Source: Actinomycetota bacterium
GTDB taxonomy: Bacteria > Actinomycetota > Thermoleophilia > Gaiellales > Gaiellaceae
Direction: 5' to 3'
DNA: 64,000 nt
Assembly (NCBI GenBank): GCA_013816245.1
Contig: JACDEU010000011.1
Location: 1 to 64,000 of the forward strand
Below, piece after piece: positions 33,245 to 41,460 of the stretch. The notes beneath the pieces are model-generated. The model had not been told where the DNA came from and made no database searches. It was given only the letters and a program-made list of their open reading frames with translations. The stretch's first letter is position 1. Every line of letters begins with the position of its first letter. The translations under genes and the position numbers were made by a program.

Positions 33245-34303
33245 ATGCTTCGCCGGGGACTGGGGGTAGCTGCGGTACTGCTCGTCTTCGCGACGCCGGT
33301 TGCGGGCGCCGCGACACTCGGGCCCGCGGAGGTGCGCTCTGCAGACGGGACCCTGATCGGCAAGGCAGGCGCCGGCGCGTACGCCTACCCCGCGGATGGC
33401 TCCGTGCTTCGGATCGGCTCCTCGCAGGCGACAGCCGCTCGGGTCGTCCTTCGTGACATCTCGATGTTCAACGGCCGAGTCAGCGTTCGGCAGCTGCTTG
33501 TTCCCGCTCGTGGGCTCGACGGGGCGAGGATCGAGGGCCTCGTCGTCGACGGCAAGAGCTACGTCGTCGGTCCGAACGCGATCGTTCCGCTCGACGGCGG
33601 CAGCTACATCGTCGCGCTGCAGGAGGCCGTGTCGCCGGGACGCACGGGCTCGGGCCTCGTCGGACTACGGGCATACGTCTCCGATCCGTCGCTCGGGCTC
33701 GCGCCTGGAACGCAGCTGCTCGTCGGGCTGGCGCGCGCCGCGCATCCGGACTCGTCGACGAGTCGCGCGGCCGCTGTGCTCGGCTTGCCGCAGCTCCCGG
33801 CTGCACAGGCGTCGATGTCAGGTGTGCCGACGTTCCTCGAGCCGACGATCCTGCCCTCGAACGCGACGCTCGGCGGACAGGCGGTCGCGCTCGCGTATCG
33901 CTTCCTCGGAGTGCCGTACGTCTGGGGCGGTGAATCGCCTGCCGGCGGCTTCGACTGCTCCGGGCTCACGATGTACGTGTACGGCCAGCTGGGAATCAAG
34001 CTCGGCCACTACACCGGCTTCCAGTACTACGCGGGTCTTCGCGTCCCGCGCGACCAGCTTCAGCCGGGGGACCTCTTGTTTTTCCATGCGAACTCGGCCG
34101 GCGTGCCGCAGCACGAAGGCATGTACGTCGGCAACGGCTCCTTTATCCACGCACCCCATACCGGCGACGTCGTGAAGATCTCGAGCTTGTTCGACACGCG
34201 GTATGCGCTCGCATACCTCGGTGCGGTCCGGCCTTACGCCGCAGGCGCTTCGTCGTCGCAGGCGTCGTCGCCGCCGCCCAGCTGGACCTCGGCGTCCGGC
34301 TAG
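33245..34303 (+). CDS. Secreted NlpC/P60 peptidoglycan endopeptidase
   Basis: 352 residues with a signal peptide (about 1-22). The C-terminal NlpC/P60 domain (about 218-335) shows the catalytic Cys in GGFDCSGLTMYVYGQLGI, the His in VPQHEGMYVGNGSFIHAPH and surrounding GVPYVWGGESP and QLQPGDLLFF blocks. It should cut peptide stems of peptidoglycan during growth or separation. The N-terminal 180 residues are beta-rich without a named domain; the last 20 are Ser/Pro-rich. The stop shares CTAG with the small reverse-strand gene. Confidence 0.92.
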   Translation: MLRRGLGVAAVLLVFATPVAGAATLGPAEVRSADGTLIGKAGAGAYAYPADGSVLRIGSSQATAARVVLRDISMFNGRVSVRQLLVPARGLDGARIEGLVVDGKSYVVGPNAIVPLDGGSYIVALQEAVSPGRTGSGLVGLRAYVSDPSLGLAPGTQLLVGLARAAHPDSSTSRAAAVLGLPQLPAAQASMSGVPTFLEPTILPSNATLGGQAVALAYRFLGVPYVWGGESPAGGFDCSGLTMYVYGQLGIKLGHYTGFQYYAGLRVPRDQLQPGDLLFFHANSAGVPQHEGMYVGNGSFIHAPHTGDVVKISSLFDTRYALAYLGAVRPYAAGASSSQASSPPPSWTSASG

Positions 34304-34473
34304 AGCACGCACCAGACGCGCAGATAGACCTCGAGCTCTGCCGGCCTCGTGTTCGCGGATGAAAGGTCGACCTCGAGTTGTGCCGGCCCGGCCACGATCG
34401 CCGTCTCGCCCAGACTCCGTAGGAAGTTCGCCAGACGGTCCGTGTAGCTCGGGTCGGAGAGGCGAAGCTGCAT
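34300..34473 (-). CDS. Small hypothetical protein (57 aa)
   Basis: Starts at ATG 34473: MQLRLSDPSYTDRLANFLRS, then LGETAIVAGPAQLEVDL and a final helix PAELEVYLRVWCVL. The order strand, helix, strand, strand, helix suggests a compact alpha-beta fold. No name known. Its stop (TAG) and the NlpC/P60 stop share the four bases CTAG at 34300-34303. Confidence 0.6.
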   Translation of the reverse strand: MQLRLSDPSYTDRLANFLRSLGETAIVAGPAQLEVDLSSANTRPAELEVYLRVWCVL

Positions 34474-34513
34474 GCGGGCCGCCTACCGAGCGTCCCATCT
34501 GAAGCTCAGCTGG

Positions 34514-34558
34514 GGTTCACCCGACCGAGGGACAACCCGTCCCTCCGCCGGGTGAACC
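34514..34558 (-). terminator. Terminator downstream of bcp
   Basis: GGTTCACCCG and CGGGTGAACC form a perfect outer stem, with GAGGGAC/GTCCCTC nested inside, starting 3 nt after the bcp stop on the reverse strand. Confidence 0.75.
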
Positions 34559-34560
34559 TG

Positions 34561-35016
34561 TCACTGGAGCGAGTCGAGCACCTCCGAGGCGTGTCCGGCG
34601 GGCTTGATTCCGAGCATCGCCTTCGCGACGTTTCCCTCCGAGTCGATGATGAACGTCGAGCGCTTGATGCCCATGCTCTTCTTGCCGTACGAATTTCGCT
34701 CGACCCAGACGCCGTACTTCTCGGCCACCTCGTGCTCCGGGTCGGCGAGCAACGTGAACGGCAGCTCGTACTTCGACTTGAACTTTCCGTGCGAGGCGAC
34801 ATCGTCGGGGCTCACGCCGAGGATCTCCGCGCCGCGCTCGCGGAACACGTCGTAGGCATCCCTGAACTCGCGGGCTTCGGTGGTGCACCCGGGCGTGTCG
34901 TCCTTGGGATAGAAGTAAAGGACGACCGGACGGCCTTGGAGTTCGGAGAGCTTCACCGTTTCGCCGGTGTCGCTCTGGAGCTCGAAGTCAGGGGCGGGCT
35001 TGCCTTCCTCGATCAC
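34561..35016 (-). CDS. bcp: Thioredoxin-dependent thiol peroxidase (BCP/PrxQ)
   Basis: 151 residues, the normal length for BCP. Peroxidatic Cys in YPKDDTPGCTTEAREFRD (about residue 44); the resolving Cys of many BCPs is absent (TTEAREF has Ala/Arg instead of Cys), making it a 1-Cys variant. It reduces H2O2 and organic peroxides in the cytoplasm with thiol donors. GTG start. A nested terminator follows it. Confidence 0.95.
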   Translation of the reverse strand: MIEEGKPAPDFELQSDTGETVKLSELQGRPVVLYFYPKDDTPGCTTEAREFRDAYDVFRERGAEILGVSPDDVASHGKFKSKYELPFTLLADPEHEVAEKYGVWVERNSYGKKSMGIKRSTFIIDSEGNVAKAMLGIKPAGHASEVLDSLQ

Positions 35017-35046
35017 GACAGATCCTCTCTGTAGGGTGCGCTCGCG

Positions 35047-35400
35047 ATGCTAACGCTGCATCACGCGGTCGCATTCCTCGTGTTTGCGGTTTGCGTGCTC
35101 TCGGCCCTGCTGGCGCTCGTCGCCTACAGGCGGCGAGGGCATGGGGGAAGGTTGGTGGCTCACGCGCTCGCCCTCGCGCAGACGCTGATCGTCGCGCAGG
35201 TTGCGATCGGCCTGCTGCTCCTCGCCGACCATCGCCACGCGGACAAGGGAGCGCACTACATGTACGGCGGCCTCGCGGTGCTCACGGTGGCCTGGCCCTG
35301 GTTCTACGCGCCACCCGATCCGCGACGCCGGCTGGCCTGGTTCGCCGGAGCTACCCTGTTCGCAGCCGTGCTCGCAGTCCGCGCCTACATGACCGCCTGA
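35047..35400 (+). CDS. Four-helix membrane protein
   Basis: 117 residues with four predicted membrane spans (AVAFLVFAVCVLSALLALVAY; ALALAQTLIVAQVAIGLLLL; YMYGGLAVLTVAWPWFY; LAWFAGATLFAAVLAVRAY). His residues near the second and third helix (DHRHADKGAHYMYG) could bind heme or metal, but this is speculative. The next membrane gene begins 2 nt after its stop, so they form a pair. Confidence 0.75.
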   Translation: MLTLHHAVAFLVFAVCVLSALLALVAYRRRGHGGRLVAHALALAQTLIVAQVAIGLLLLADHRHADKGAHYMYGGLAVLTVAWPWFYAPPDPRRRLAWFAGATLFAAVLAVRAYMTA

Positions 35401-35401
35401 C

Positions 35402-35773
35402 TTGGGCAAGTTCCTTTCAGACCGGCCGACACTCCGCGGGTTCCTGATCATCGGGCTGATTGCGCTCGTCGTGGTCGTCCTCAACCAGTACAGCGCGCTG
35501 CTTGCGATCGCGATGCTCCTGCGGATCGCGTTCTTCCTCGCCGTCGCGTTCTTCGTCTACCTGATGTGGCGGGACCGGCGTAGCGAGATCGACAGCTGGT
35601 CGACGCGCGAACGGGTCGTCTTCTACGGTTCGGCACTCCTGATCGTCACCGCGCTCGGCCTCTACTTCTGGCGCGGCCTGCCCGGCTATGAGCAGCTCGG
35701 GTTCATCGGAGTCATCGCGGGATCCGGGTATGCGATGTTCCGGGTCTGGCGCAGCCGGCATTCCTACTTGTAG
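35402..35773 (+). CDS. Membrane protein of unknown function
   Basis: 123 residues, TTG start immediately after the previous stop. About four membrane spans (GFLIIGLIALVVVVLNQY; LLAIAMLLRIAFFLAVAFFV; VVFYGSALLIVTALGLYF; LGFIGVIAGSGYAMFRV) separated by a charged loop (WRDRRSEIDSWSTRER). Functions with the preceding gene by position only. Confidence 0.75.
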   Translation: MGKFLSDRPTLRGFLIIGLIALVVVVLNQYSALLAIAMLLRIAFFLAVAFFVYLMWRDRRSEIDSWSTRERVVFYGSALLIVTALGLYFWRGLPGYEQLGFIGVIAGSGYAMFRVWRSRHSYL

Positions 35774-35785
35774 AGGGTTGATGTG

Positions 35786-36826
35786 AAATTCGGCGACGTC
35801 GGGGACGCTCCAGACCAAGTCGGGCAGTGCGGGCGTTCGCGGTGTGTGGGGCGCTACGTGCCGCGGGCGACCGTGCTGATCCGGCGCCGCGTCTGGTGCG
35901 TCATCCGGCCGGCGGAAGTTCACATCGAGCCTCCAAATTCAGGCGGCTGGCGGGAACGGCCGATGCGCCTGGGCCGCAGGATTCGGCACCGTCCTGCGCG
36001 AGCTGCGCCAGATCGATCCGATCTGGCTGCCGGTGGCCTTCGGGATGGAGCTTGCGGCCTATTTCGGCTACGTCGTTGCCTACCGCGAGGTGGCACGGCT
36101 CGAGGGAGGGCCACGGCTCGGCCTTGCGCGAGCGGGCGCGTTCGTCATCCGCGGCGGCTTCGTCGTGGACCGGCGTGCACTCGGACGGCAGGGCTCAATG
36201 CACGCGAGGCGCGCGCACGCGTGCTCGGGCCCGGCGGCCTCGAGTACGCGGTGCTGGCACCTGCTGCAGCGCTTGCTGCCGCGATCCTGCTCGCCCGGGG
36301 CGCCAGGCACCCGAGCCTTGGCTTCACACTTCCGTGGGCGATCGCGGTCCCGCTCGGTTTCGTCGCAGCCTTCGGCGCGCTGACCTTTCGTCACCGCGTC
36401 GGAGAAGGGAAGATGGCGAGCTGCGCTCCGGCACGCGCTCGACGCCGTTCACATGCTGAAGAAGCTTGCTGCGCAGGGAGCCGAACATCGGGGAGCGTTC
36501 GTCGGCACGACGCTCTACTGGGTCGGCGACGTCGCTTGCCTGTGGGCGTGCCTCCGTGTCTTTCATGATTCGCCGGACATCACGGCGCTCGTCATCGGGT
36601 ACGCCACGGGCTACGCGCTGACCCGCCGTACGCTCCCTCTCGGCGGCGCAGGCTCGGTCGAGGCGCTTGTTTCCTTCGCTCTGGCTTGGACCGGGATCCC
36701 GCTCGCCAAGCGGTGCTCGCGGTCTGCGCCTACCGGATCTTCAACCTCTGGCTGGCGCTGCTTCCCGCGGCGATCGGCTTGCGCCACCTGAAGCGCTGGC
36801 GCGACCTCGCAGCGGGCGTGAACTAG
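35786..36826 (+). pseudogene. Decayed lysylphosphatidylglycerol synthase/flippase-like membrane protein
   Basis: Consecutive pieces in different frames form one polytopic protein: LRQIDPIWLPVAFGMELAAY, FGYVVAYREVARLEGG, GGLEYAVLAPAAALAAAILL, WVGDVACLWACLRVFH, ALVIGYATGYALTRRTLPLG, GGAGSVEALVSFALAW and CAYRIFNLWLALLPAAIGL. The YALTRR.LPLGGAG block and overall order match the UPF0104/flippase-like domain family, also represented by the intact gene at 42965. At least four frameshifts interrupt it. Its stop shares CTAG with crcB. Confidence 0.75.
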
Positions 36827-37188
36827 AAGGAACGCGCAAGAAACACGCCTGCGCTGAGTGCGATGAGCCCGGCGGCGAGGCTCCCGAGCGAATAGGCACA
36901 CGCCAAGACCAGATGACCGCGATCGATGAGCCGGTAGGTCTCGAGCGAGAGCGTCGAGAACGTGGTGAAGGCGCCCAGGAAGCCGATTGTGATCGCAGGG
37001 CGCAACGCGGGGTGCGGATGAGCGTCGAGCGTCGATACCACGGCCCCGAGAACGAAGGAGCCGCCGACGTTGATCGCGAACGTGACCCACGGGACGTGGT
37101 TAGCGTGGTGCGAGAAAAGCTTGTCGAGTCCGTAGCGGGCGGCGGCTCCGGCGGCGCCGGCAAGGGCGACAGTGAGGAAAAGGGGCAC
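36823..37188 (-). CDS. crcB: Fluoride channel CrcB/Fluc
   Basis: 121 residues, four membrane helices. Family signatures are GAAGAAARYGLDK near the N-terminus, the FAINVGGSFVLG motif with the conserved Asn, and GFLGAFTTFSTLSLE containing the Phe/Thr/Ser track lining the fluoride path. It exports fluoride as a dual-topology dimer. GTG start, with AAAGGAG six to seven nt upstream; that site is embedded in a fluoride riboswitch. Confidence 0.96.
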   Translation of the reverse strand: MPLFLTVALAGAAGAAARYGLDKLFSHHANHVPWVTFAINVGGSFVLGAVVSTLDAHPHPALRPAITIGFLGAFTTFSTLSLETYRLIDRGHLVLACAYSLGSLAAGLIALSAGVFLARSF

Positions 37189-37192
37189 GTTC

Positions 37193-37253
37193 GGCTCCTT
37201 TCGTCCCAGGAGCCATCAGCCGGATCGGCGGTTCTGGGCGAGCCCCATCGCCC
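37193..37253 (-). promoter_or_regulatory. Fluoride riboswitch (crcB motif) with SD-sequestering platform
   Basis: Read on the reverse strand from 37253: GGGCGATGGGGCTCGCCC, then AGAACCGCC, GATCC, GGCTGATGGCTCCTG. This follows the crcB aptamer order (GGCGATG-stem-CGCC, AAC, short hairpin, TGATGG). The following GGCTCC...GGAGCC hairpin (37193-37214) can bury the crcB Shine-Dalgarno AAAGGAG, implying translational control by fluoride. Confidence 0.88.
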
Positions 37254-37265
37254 GTCGAAACGAGT

Positions 37266-37955
37266 CTACGCGCCGACGCGGGCGCCGGCGCCGTCCAACG
37301 CGTCGAGCGCCGCACGGATGTCGACGTGCTGGCCGACGAAGATCGGTGTGTCGCGTTCGGTGTAACGGGACGCTTCGCTCTCGCGGAGGGTGAGCATCAG
37401 GTGCATGAAGTCGGCCGGCTCGTCGCACTCGAACGCGGTCATGAACTCCTGGTCATCGATCCCGAATGAGTAGGTGGTGTGGTTGTGGATCGTCGTGAAC
37501 TCCGCGCCGACGCCCATGTGCTCCTCCATCGCGCGCTGGCGATCCTCGGGCGGCAAGGCATACCAAGGGCGCAGCTTCACGAATGGGTAGACGACGAGAT
37601 ACGGCGAGCCTTTCGGCACGACCTTGCGCGGGCGGCGCGCCTTCGTGTACACCGAAGCCTTGGTCGTCGCGAGGTAGGAGTACGGCGTCTCGAGCCACCC
37701 GGCGAGCGGGGTTCCGTTGAGCGCCGCACCCACCTCGCCGAGGTCCTCGTAGCGCTGCGTGATCTTCCAGAGGAAGAAGTCCGAGTCGGGACGGACTCCG
37801 GTGACCGTGTACGCGCGCAACGCGTCCATGCGCCCCGCCCAGTCCTCGATCACCTGGGCGAAGGCATCCTTCCCCGCCGCACGCTCATCGATCGGCAGCC
37901 GGCGCCAGGCCGGGTCGACCCGAAAGAAGCTGTAGGCGACGTACTGGCCTTCCAT
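37266..37955 (-). CDS. hemQ: Coproheme decarboxylase HemQ (chlorite dismutase-like)
   Basis: 229 residues. The family block VVYPFVKLRPWYALP, followed by DRQRAMEEHMGVGAEF with the heme-ligand His region and IHNHTTYSFGIDDQEFM, is diagnostic of HemQ in Actinobacteria. It converts coproheme III to heme b using H2O2 in the coproporphyrin-dependent pathway. ATG 37955 was chosen (MEGQYVAYSFF); a GTG directly before it is possible. It is the gene upstream of the fluoride riboswitch and crcB. Confidence 0.93.
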   Translation of the reverse strand: MEGQYVAYSFFRVDPAWRRLPIDERAAGKDAFAQVIEDWAGRMDALRAYTVTGVRPDSDFFLWKITQRYEDLGEVGAALNGTPLAGWLETPYSYLATTKASVYTKARRPRKVVPKGSPYLVVYPFVKLRPWYALPPEDRQRAMEEHMGVGAEFTTIHNHTTYSFGIDDQEFMTAFECDEPADFMHLMLTLRESEASRYTERDTPIFVGQHVDIRAALDALDGAGARVGA

Positions 37956-37965
37956 CACGGAAATG

Positions 37966-39234
37966 CTAACCCGAGGAAGCGTTCACGAGGATCCAGCCAC
38001 CGAGCCCGGTGGGAATCTTGTCGGCTGCTGCAATGTCCGCCGGAGTTGCGAGCGACCAGCCGCCGGTTCCCGTGCCGACCGGAGGCTCGGCGCATTCGAA
38101 CGCCCCGGCGCGAATCTCACTCATCCCCTGCTTGACGAAGCTCCTGGTCGACTTGGGCGTCCCGTCCACGTAATAGACGCCCGACTGCCACCGGTTGTAG
38201 TCGTTCTCGTCGGTGACGTGGAAGATCAGGAACCCACGGACGGTGGGCTGGCAGGCCGCCATCTGAAATGCCTTCCGGTAGTACGCCGCCTGCACGCCTT
38301 CGCTCACCGGCTTGGTGGTGGCCGGCTCCTTGCCACCGTAGAAGCGCCGCTTGCCATCGGGAATCTGGGAGTCGACGCCGTACTCGTCGTACACGATCGG
38401 CAGCTTCGAGCCGAGCTGGGGCGTGCCGTCGAAGGCCTTCCCGAGCAGCCCGACGAGCTTGTCGTAGTCGGCCAGGCCGAGTGACGTGCCGCTCACGTGC
38501 GCAAAGGTCGGGGGCGTGCTGGAATTCTCGCCGTAGGGATGGATCGACAAGCCGTCCATGATCGGCCGGTTGCGCTTCATCGCCCTGTAGATCATGCCCA
38601 TGTCGGCGATGAACGCCGTGGGGGAGTGCGTGTCGCGGCCCGTGCCAGGCCTGTCGATGCCACGTGGCGCGAGCGAGCCGCCGATGACGAAGACGTTGCG
38701 GTCAGCCGTCTTCATCGCGTCGTAGGTCCGGGCGAGCAGCTGCGTGTACGACGTCGCAGCCGCGTCCTCGCCTTTGGGGCCGAACTGCGGGAGCCAGTAG
38801 CGATTGAGGTTCGGTTCGTTGCCCACGATGTATTCGCGGATTCCAGGGACGTGCTTGACGATGTCGGCGGCGAACCGTGCGAACTGTGTTCGCGCGGCGG
38901 CCGTGAGCGGCGTCGTCTTACTGCCGAAGTTCATGACCGTCGCGACGACGCGGATGCCGAGGAAGTCTCCCGCTGCCCCGATCGCCTGCAAGGCGGCGAG
39001 CTGATCGGCAGGAACGGCGGTCTGGCCAGGTTCCCAGATCGCGGTGATCCGGATCGTGTCGAAGCCGGCGGCCTTGGCCAGCTGCATCTTGGCCATCGCC
39101 ACCGCGGGGTCGGAGTTGCGGCCCTCGTCCTCGGCGGCACCCATGTACATCCTCCCGTTCGCGAGCGCCTGGGTCGGCAGCACGAGCGCTGCGAAAGCGC
39201 AGACGAATGCTATGAGGGATCGAAGCTCGGGCAA
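37966..39234 (-). CDS. Secreted glycoside hydrolase-like TIM barrel protein (clan GH-A)
   Basis: 422 residues with a signal peptide (about 1-25, ALA-NG). GH-A features: the strand-4 acid/base motif YIVGNEPNLNRYW (Asn-Glu, about residue 138) and a strand-7 nucleophile candidate in LPIVYDEYGVDSQIP. IHPYGEN and GFLIFHVTDENDYNRWQSG fit barrel strands. The polysaccharide attacked is unknown. A good sigma-A promoter lies at 39274-39302. Eleven nt separate its 3' neighbour side from hemQ, so both may be co-transcribed. Confidence 0.82.
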   Translation of the reverse strand: MPELRSLIAFVCAFAALVLPTQALANGRMYMGAAEDEGRNSDPAVAMAKMQLAKAAGFDTIRITAIWEPGQTAVPADQLAALQAIGAAGDFLGIRVVATVMNFGSKTTPLTAAARTQFARFAADIVKHVPGIREYIVGNEPNLNRYWLPQFGPKGEDAAATSYTQLLARTYDAMKTADRNVFVIGGSLAPRGIDRPGTGRDTHSPTAFIADMGMIYRAMKRNRPIMDGLSIHPYGENSSTPPTFAHVSGTSLGLADYDKLVGLLGKAFDGTPQLGSKLPIVYDEYGVDSQIPDGKRRFYGGKEPATTKPVSEGVQAAYYRKAFQMAACQPTVRGFLIFHVTDENDYNRWQSGVYYVDGTPKSTRSFVKQGMSEIRAGAFECAEPPVGTGTGGWSLATPADIAAADKIPTGLGGWILVNASSG

Positions 39235-39273
39235 GAGGAAGGCCCGGTGGCAGGCAAAAACCCGGGCGCGGCC

Positions 39274-39302
39274 AGTGTAGGAACAGACTTTGACAGCGTC
39301 AA
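39274..39302 (-). promoter_or_regulatory. Sigma-A promoter for the glycoside hydrolase gene
   Basis: On the reverse strand TTGACG (39302-39297), 17 nt, TACACT (39279-39274), about 40 nt before the ATG. The -35 lies in the small palindrome TTGAC-AGC-GTCAA. Confidence 0.6.
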
Positions 39303-39460
39303 CAGGGAACCGGCCGGCAGCAGAATCACTCGTCCGGGGGAATGGGGCCAGGCTTGAAGGCCGATAGTTGACACTAGTCAGGATTGTGTCGCCAGGCTCT
39401 CGCCGCAGGGGGCCTCTGGGAAGGTCGCCACCTTCCTCACACCGATCCTCGACTTTTGCG

Positions 39461-39496
39461 GCGGCCCGGTCTCTCCACCCGGGCCGCTGTCTTTTT
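39461..39496 (+). terminator. Intrinsic terminator just upstream of uvrC (attenuator or sRNA end)
   Basis: GCGGCCCGG and CCGGGCCGC form a perfect 9-bp stem followed by TGTCTTTTT. It ends 14 nt before the first uvrC ATG. A TTGACA at 39368 may begin a leader of about 100 nt, but no good -10 is seen. The rest of 39303-39460 holds no gene I can support. Confidence 0.7.
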
Positions 39497-39509
39497 GGGC
39501 CGAAACCCG

Positions 39510-41378
39510 ATGGCTACGCTGGCCTCAATGGCCTCCAGGCTCGAAGACCAACTGAAAGGCCTGCCGGCGAAGCCCGGGGTCTACCTGTTCCGCGACCGGG
39601 CCGGCGATGTCCTCTACGTCGGAAAGGCCAAGTCGCTGCGGTCCCGCGTGAGGTCCTATTTCCAGCAGTCCCAGGACAGCCGGACCGCGATTCAGCAGCT
39701 GCCGGACCGGGTCGAGGACATCGAGGTGATCGTGACGCAGAACGAGGTGGAGGCCTTGCACCTCGAGCAGAACCTCGTGAAGCGGCACCGGCCGCCATTC
39801 AATGTACGTCTCCGGGACGACAAGTCTTTTCCGTACATAGCCGTCACGGTGGAGGACGAGTATCCGCGGATCATGTTCACGCGCGAGCGCCACCGGCGCG
39901 GCGTCGTCTACTTCGGGCCTTACGCGAACGCGAAGAAGGTTCGCGAGACGCTCGACGTTCTCAACCGGGTCTTCCCGTACCGGCCGTGCGAGGGGCCGAA
40001 GCCCGGGCGTCACTCGGGGATCCCGTGCCTCGACTACCACATCGAGCGCTGCCTCGCGCCCTGCGTCGGCTACGTGACGAAGGAGGATTATCGGGCGATC
40101 ATCGATCAGGTGATCGAGTTCCTCTCGGGGGACATCGAGCCGATTCAGCAGGAGCTCGAGCGAAAGATGCAGGAGGCGGCCGCCGCGGAACGTTTCGAGG
40201 AGGCGGCGCGCTACCGCAACCGCCTGCGAAGCATTCAGCACCTGGCGGAGCGTCAGGCCGCAGACCTTCGCTCGGTCGGGACGATCGACGTAGTCGGTCT
40301 CGCAATCGAAGGGAACCGGGCGGTCGTGCAGGTGTTCCCGCTGCGCGACGGCAAGCTGATCGACCGCTACTCGTTTCATCTGGAGAACGTCGAGGGGCAG
40401 GACGTCCCCACCGTGCTCGAGTCGTTCTTCCTCGAGTACTACGGCTCCGCCCCGAGCGTGCCGCCTCAGATCGTCGTGCCTCGGGGCGCCGGGGACACCA
40501 CTGCGCTCGCCGGGTTCCTGTCGGAGCGGCGAGGTGGCCGGGTCGAGGTGCGCGCCGCCGAGCGTGGCGAGAAGCGGCGTCTTCAAGAGCTCGCGTCGGA
40601 GAACGCTCGTCACGCGCTCGCCTCGGACACCCAGCAGGCGGAGCTCAAGCGCCTGCGGCGTGTCGAGGCGCTCGAGGAGCTCCGCGAAGTGCTCAACCTC
40701 GAAGCCCTGCCGATTCGGATCGAGTGCTTCGACATCTCGACGGTGATGGGCCAGGACAACGTCGGTTCGTTGGTGGTCTTTCAGGACGGAGTGACCAAGA
40801 AGGCGCACTACCGAAAGTTCGGGATCAAGGGCCAGGTAGGGATGGATGACTTCGCGGCGATGGCAGAAGTCGTCTCGCGCCGCTTCGCACGGCTTTCCGA
40901 CGGGACCGGCGAGGAGTACGACGAATCGTTCGCGGCCACGCCGAACCTCGTCGTGATCGACGGCGGCAAGGGCCAGCTTTCGGCGGCGCTCGCGGCGATG
41001 CAGGCATTCGACCTACCCCGCGTCGCTGTCGTCGCCCTCGCGAAGAGGGTGGAGGAAGTGTTCGTGCCGGACAGGCCCGACCCGATCCGCCTCGCGCCGC
41101 ACTCACCCGGCTTGCAGCTCCTCCAGCGGGTCCGCGACGAGGCTCATCGCTTTGCGGTCGGGTTCCACCGACAGCGGCGAGATTCGCGCTCCTTCGCGTC
41201 GATCTTCGACGAGCTCGAGGGGGTCGGCCCGGTCCGCCGGCGCGCGTTGCTCCAGCACTTCGGCTCGGCTGAGCGCTTCGTGGCCGCGAGTCAGGAGGAG
41301 CTCGAGGGCGTTCCCGGCGTGCCGGCGAAGACGGCGCGGTCGATCTACGCGCAGCTGCACAAAGCCGGCCGCGGCTAG
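39510..41378 (+). CDS. uvrC: Excinuclease ABC subunit C
   Basis: 622 residues. GIY-YIG domain at the N-terminus (GVYLFRDRAGDVLYVGKAKS), UVR motif (ERFEEAARYRNRLRS, about 225), UvrC RNase H-like domain (IECFDISTVMGQDNVGSLV; NLVVIDGGKGQLSAAL) and tandem HhH at the C-terminus (EGVGPVRRRALLQHFGSAE; EGVPGVPAKTARSI). It makes both incisions in nucleotide excision repair with UvrAB. ATG 39510 or 39528 both fit. Expression may be gated by the terminator directly upstream. Confidence 0.97.
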   Translation: MATLASMASRLEDQLKGLPAKPGVYLFRDRAGDVLYVGKAKSLRSRVRSYFQQSQDSRTAIQQLPDRVEDIEVIVTQNEVEALHLEQNLVKRHRPPFNVRLRDDKSFPYIAVTVEDEYPRIMFTRERHRRGVVYFGPYANAKKVRETLDVLNRVFPYRPCEGPKPGRHSGIPCLDYHIERCLAPCVGYVTKEDYRAIIDQVIEFLSGDIEPIQQELERKMQEAAAAERFEEAARYRNRLRSIQHLAERQAADLRSVGTIDVVGLAIEGNRAVVQVFPLRDGKLIDRYSFHLENVEGQDVPTVLESFFLEYYGSAPSVPPQIVVPRGAGDTTALAGFLSERRGGRVEVRAAERGEKRRLQELASENARHALASDTQQAELKRLRRVEALEELREVLNLEALPIRIECFDISTVMGQDNVGSLVVFQDGVTKKAHYRKFGIKGQVGMDDFAAMAEVVSRRFARLSDGTGEEYDESFAATPNLVVIDGGKGQLSAALAAMQAFDLPRVAVVALAKRVEEVFVPDRPDPIRLAPHSPGLQLLQRVRDEAHRFAVGFHRQRRDSRSFASIFDELEGVGPVRRRALLQHFGSAERFVAASQEELEGVPGVPAKTARSIYAQLHKAGRG

Positions 41379-41460
41379 CGGTCCCAGTCCCTCGATTGGG
41401 GGCACTCTCGTAAGCGATCAGCTTCAGTGGTCACCAGGCCGATACCTGGAGGGCCGCAAC

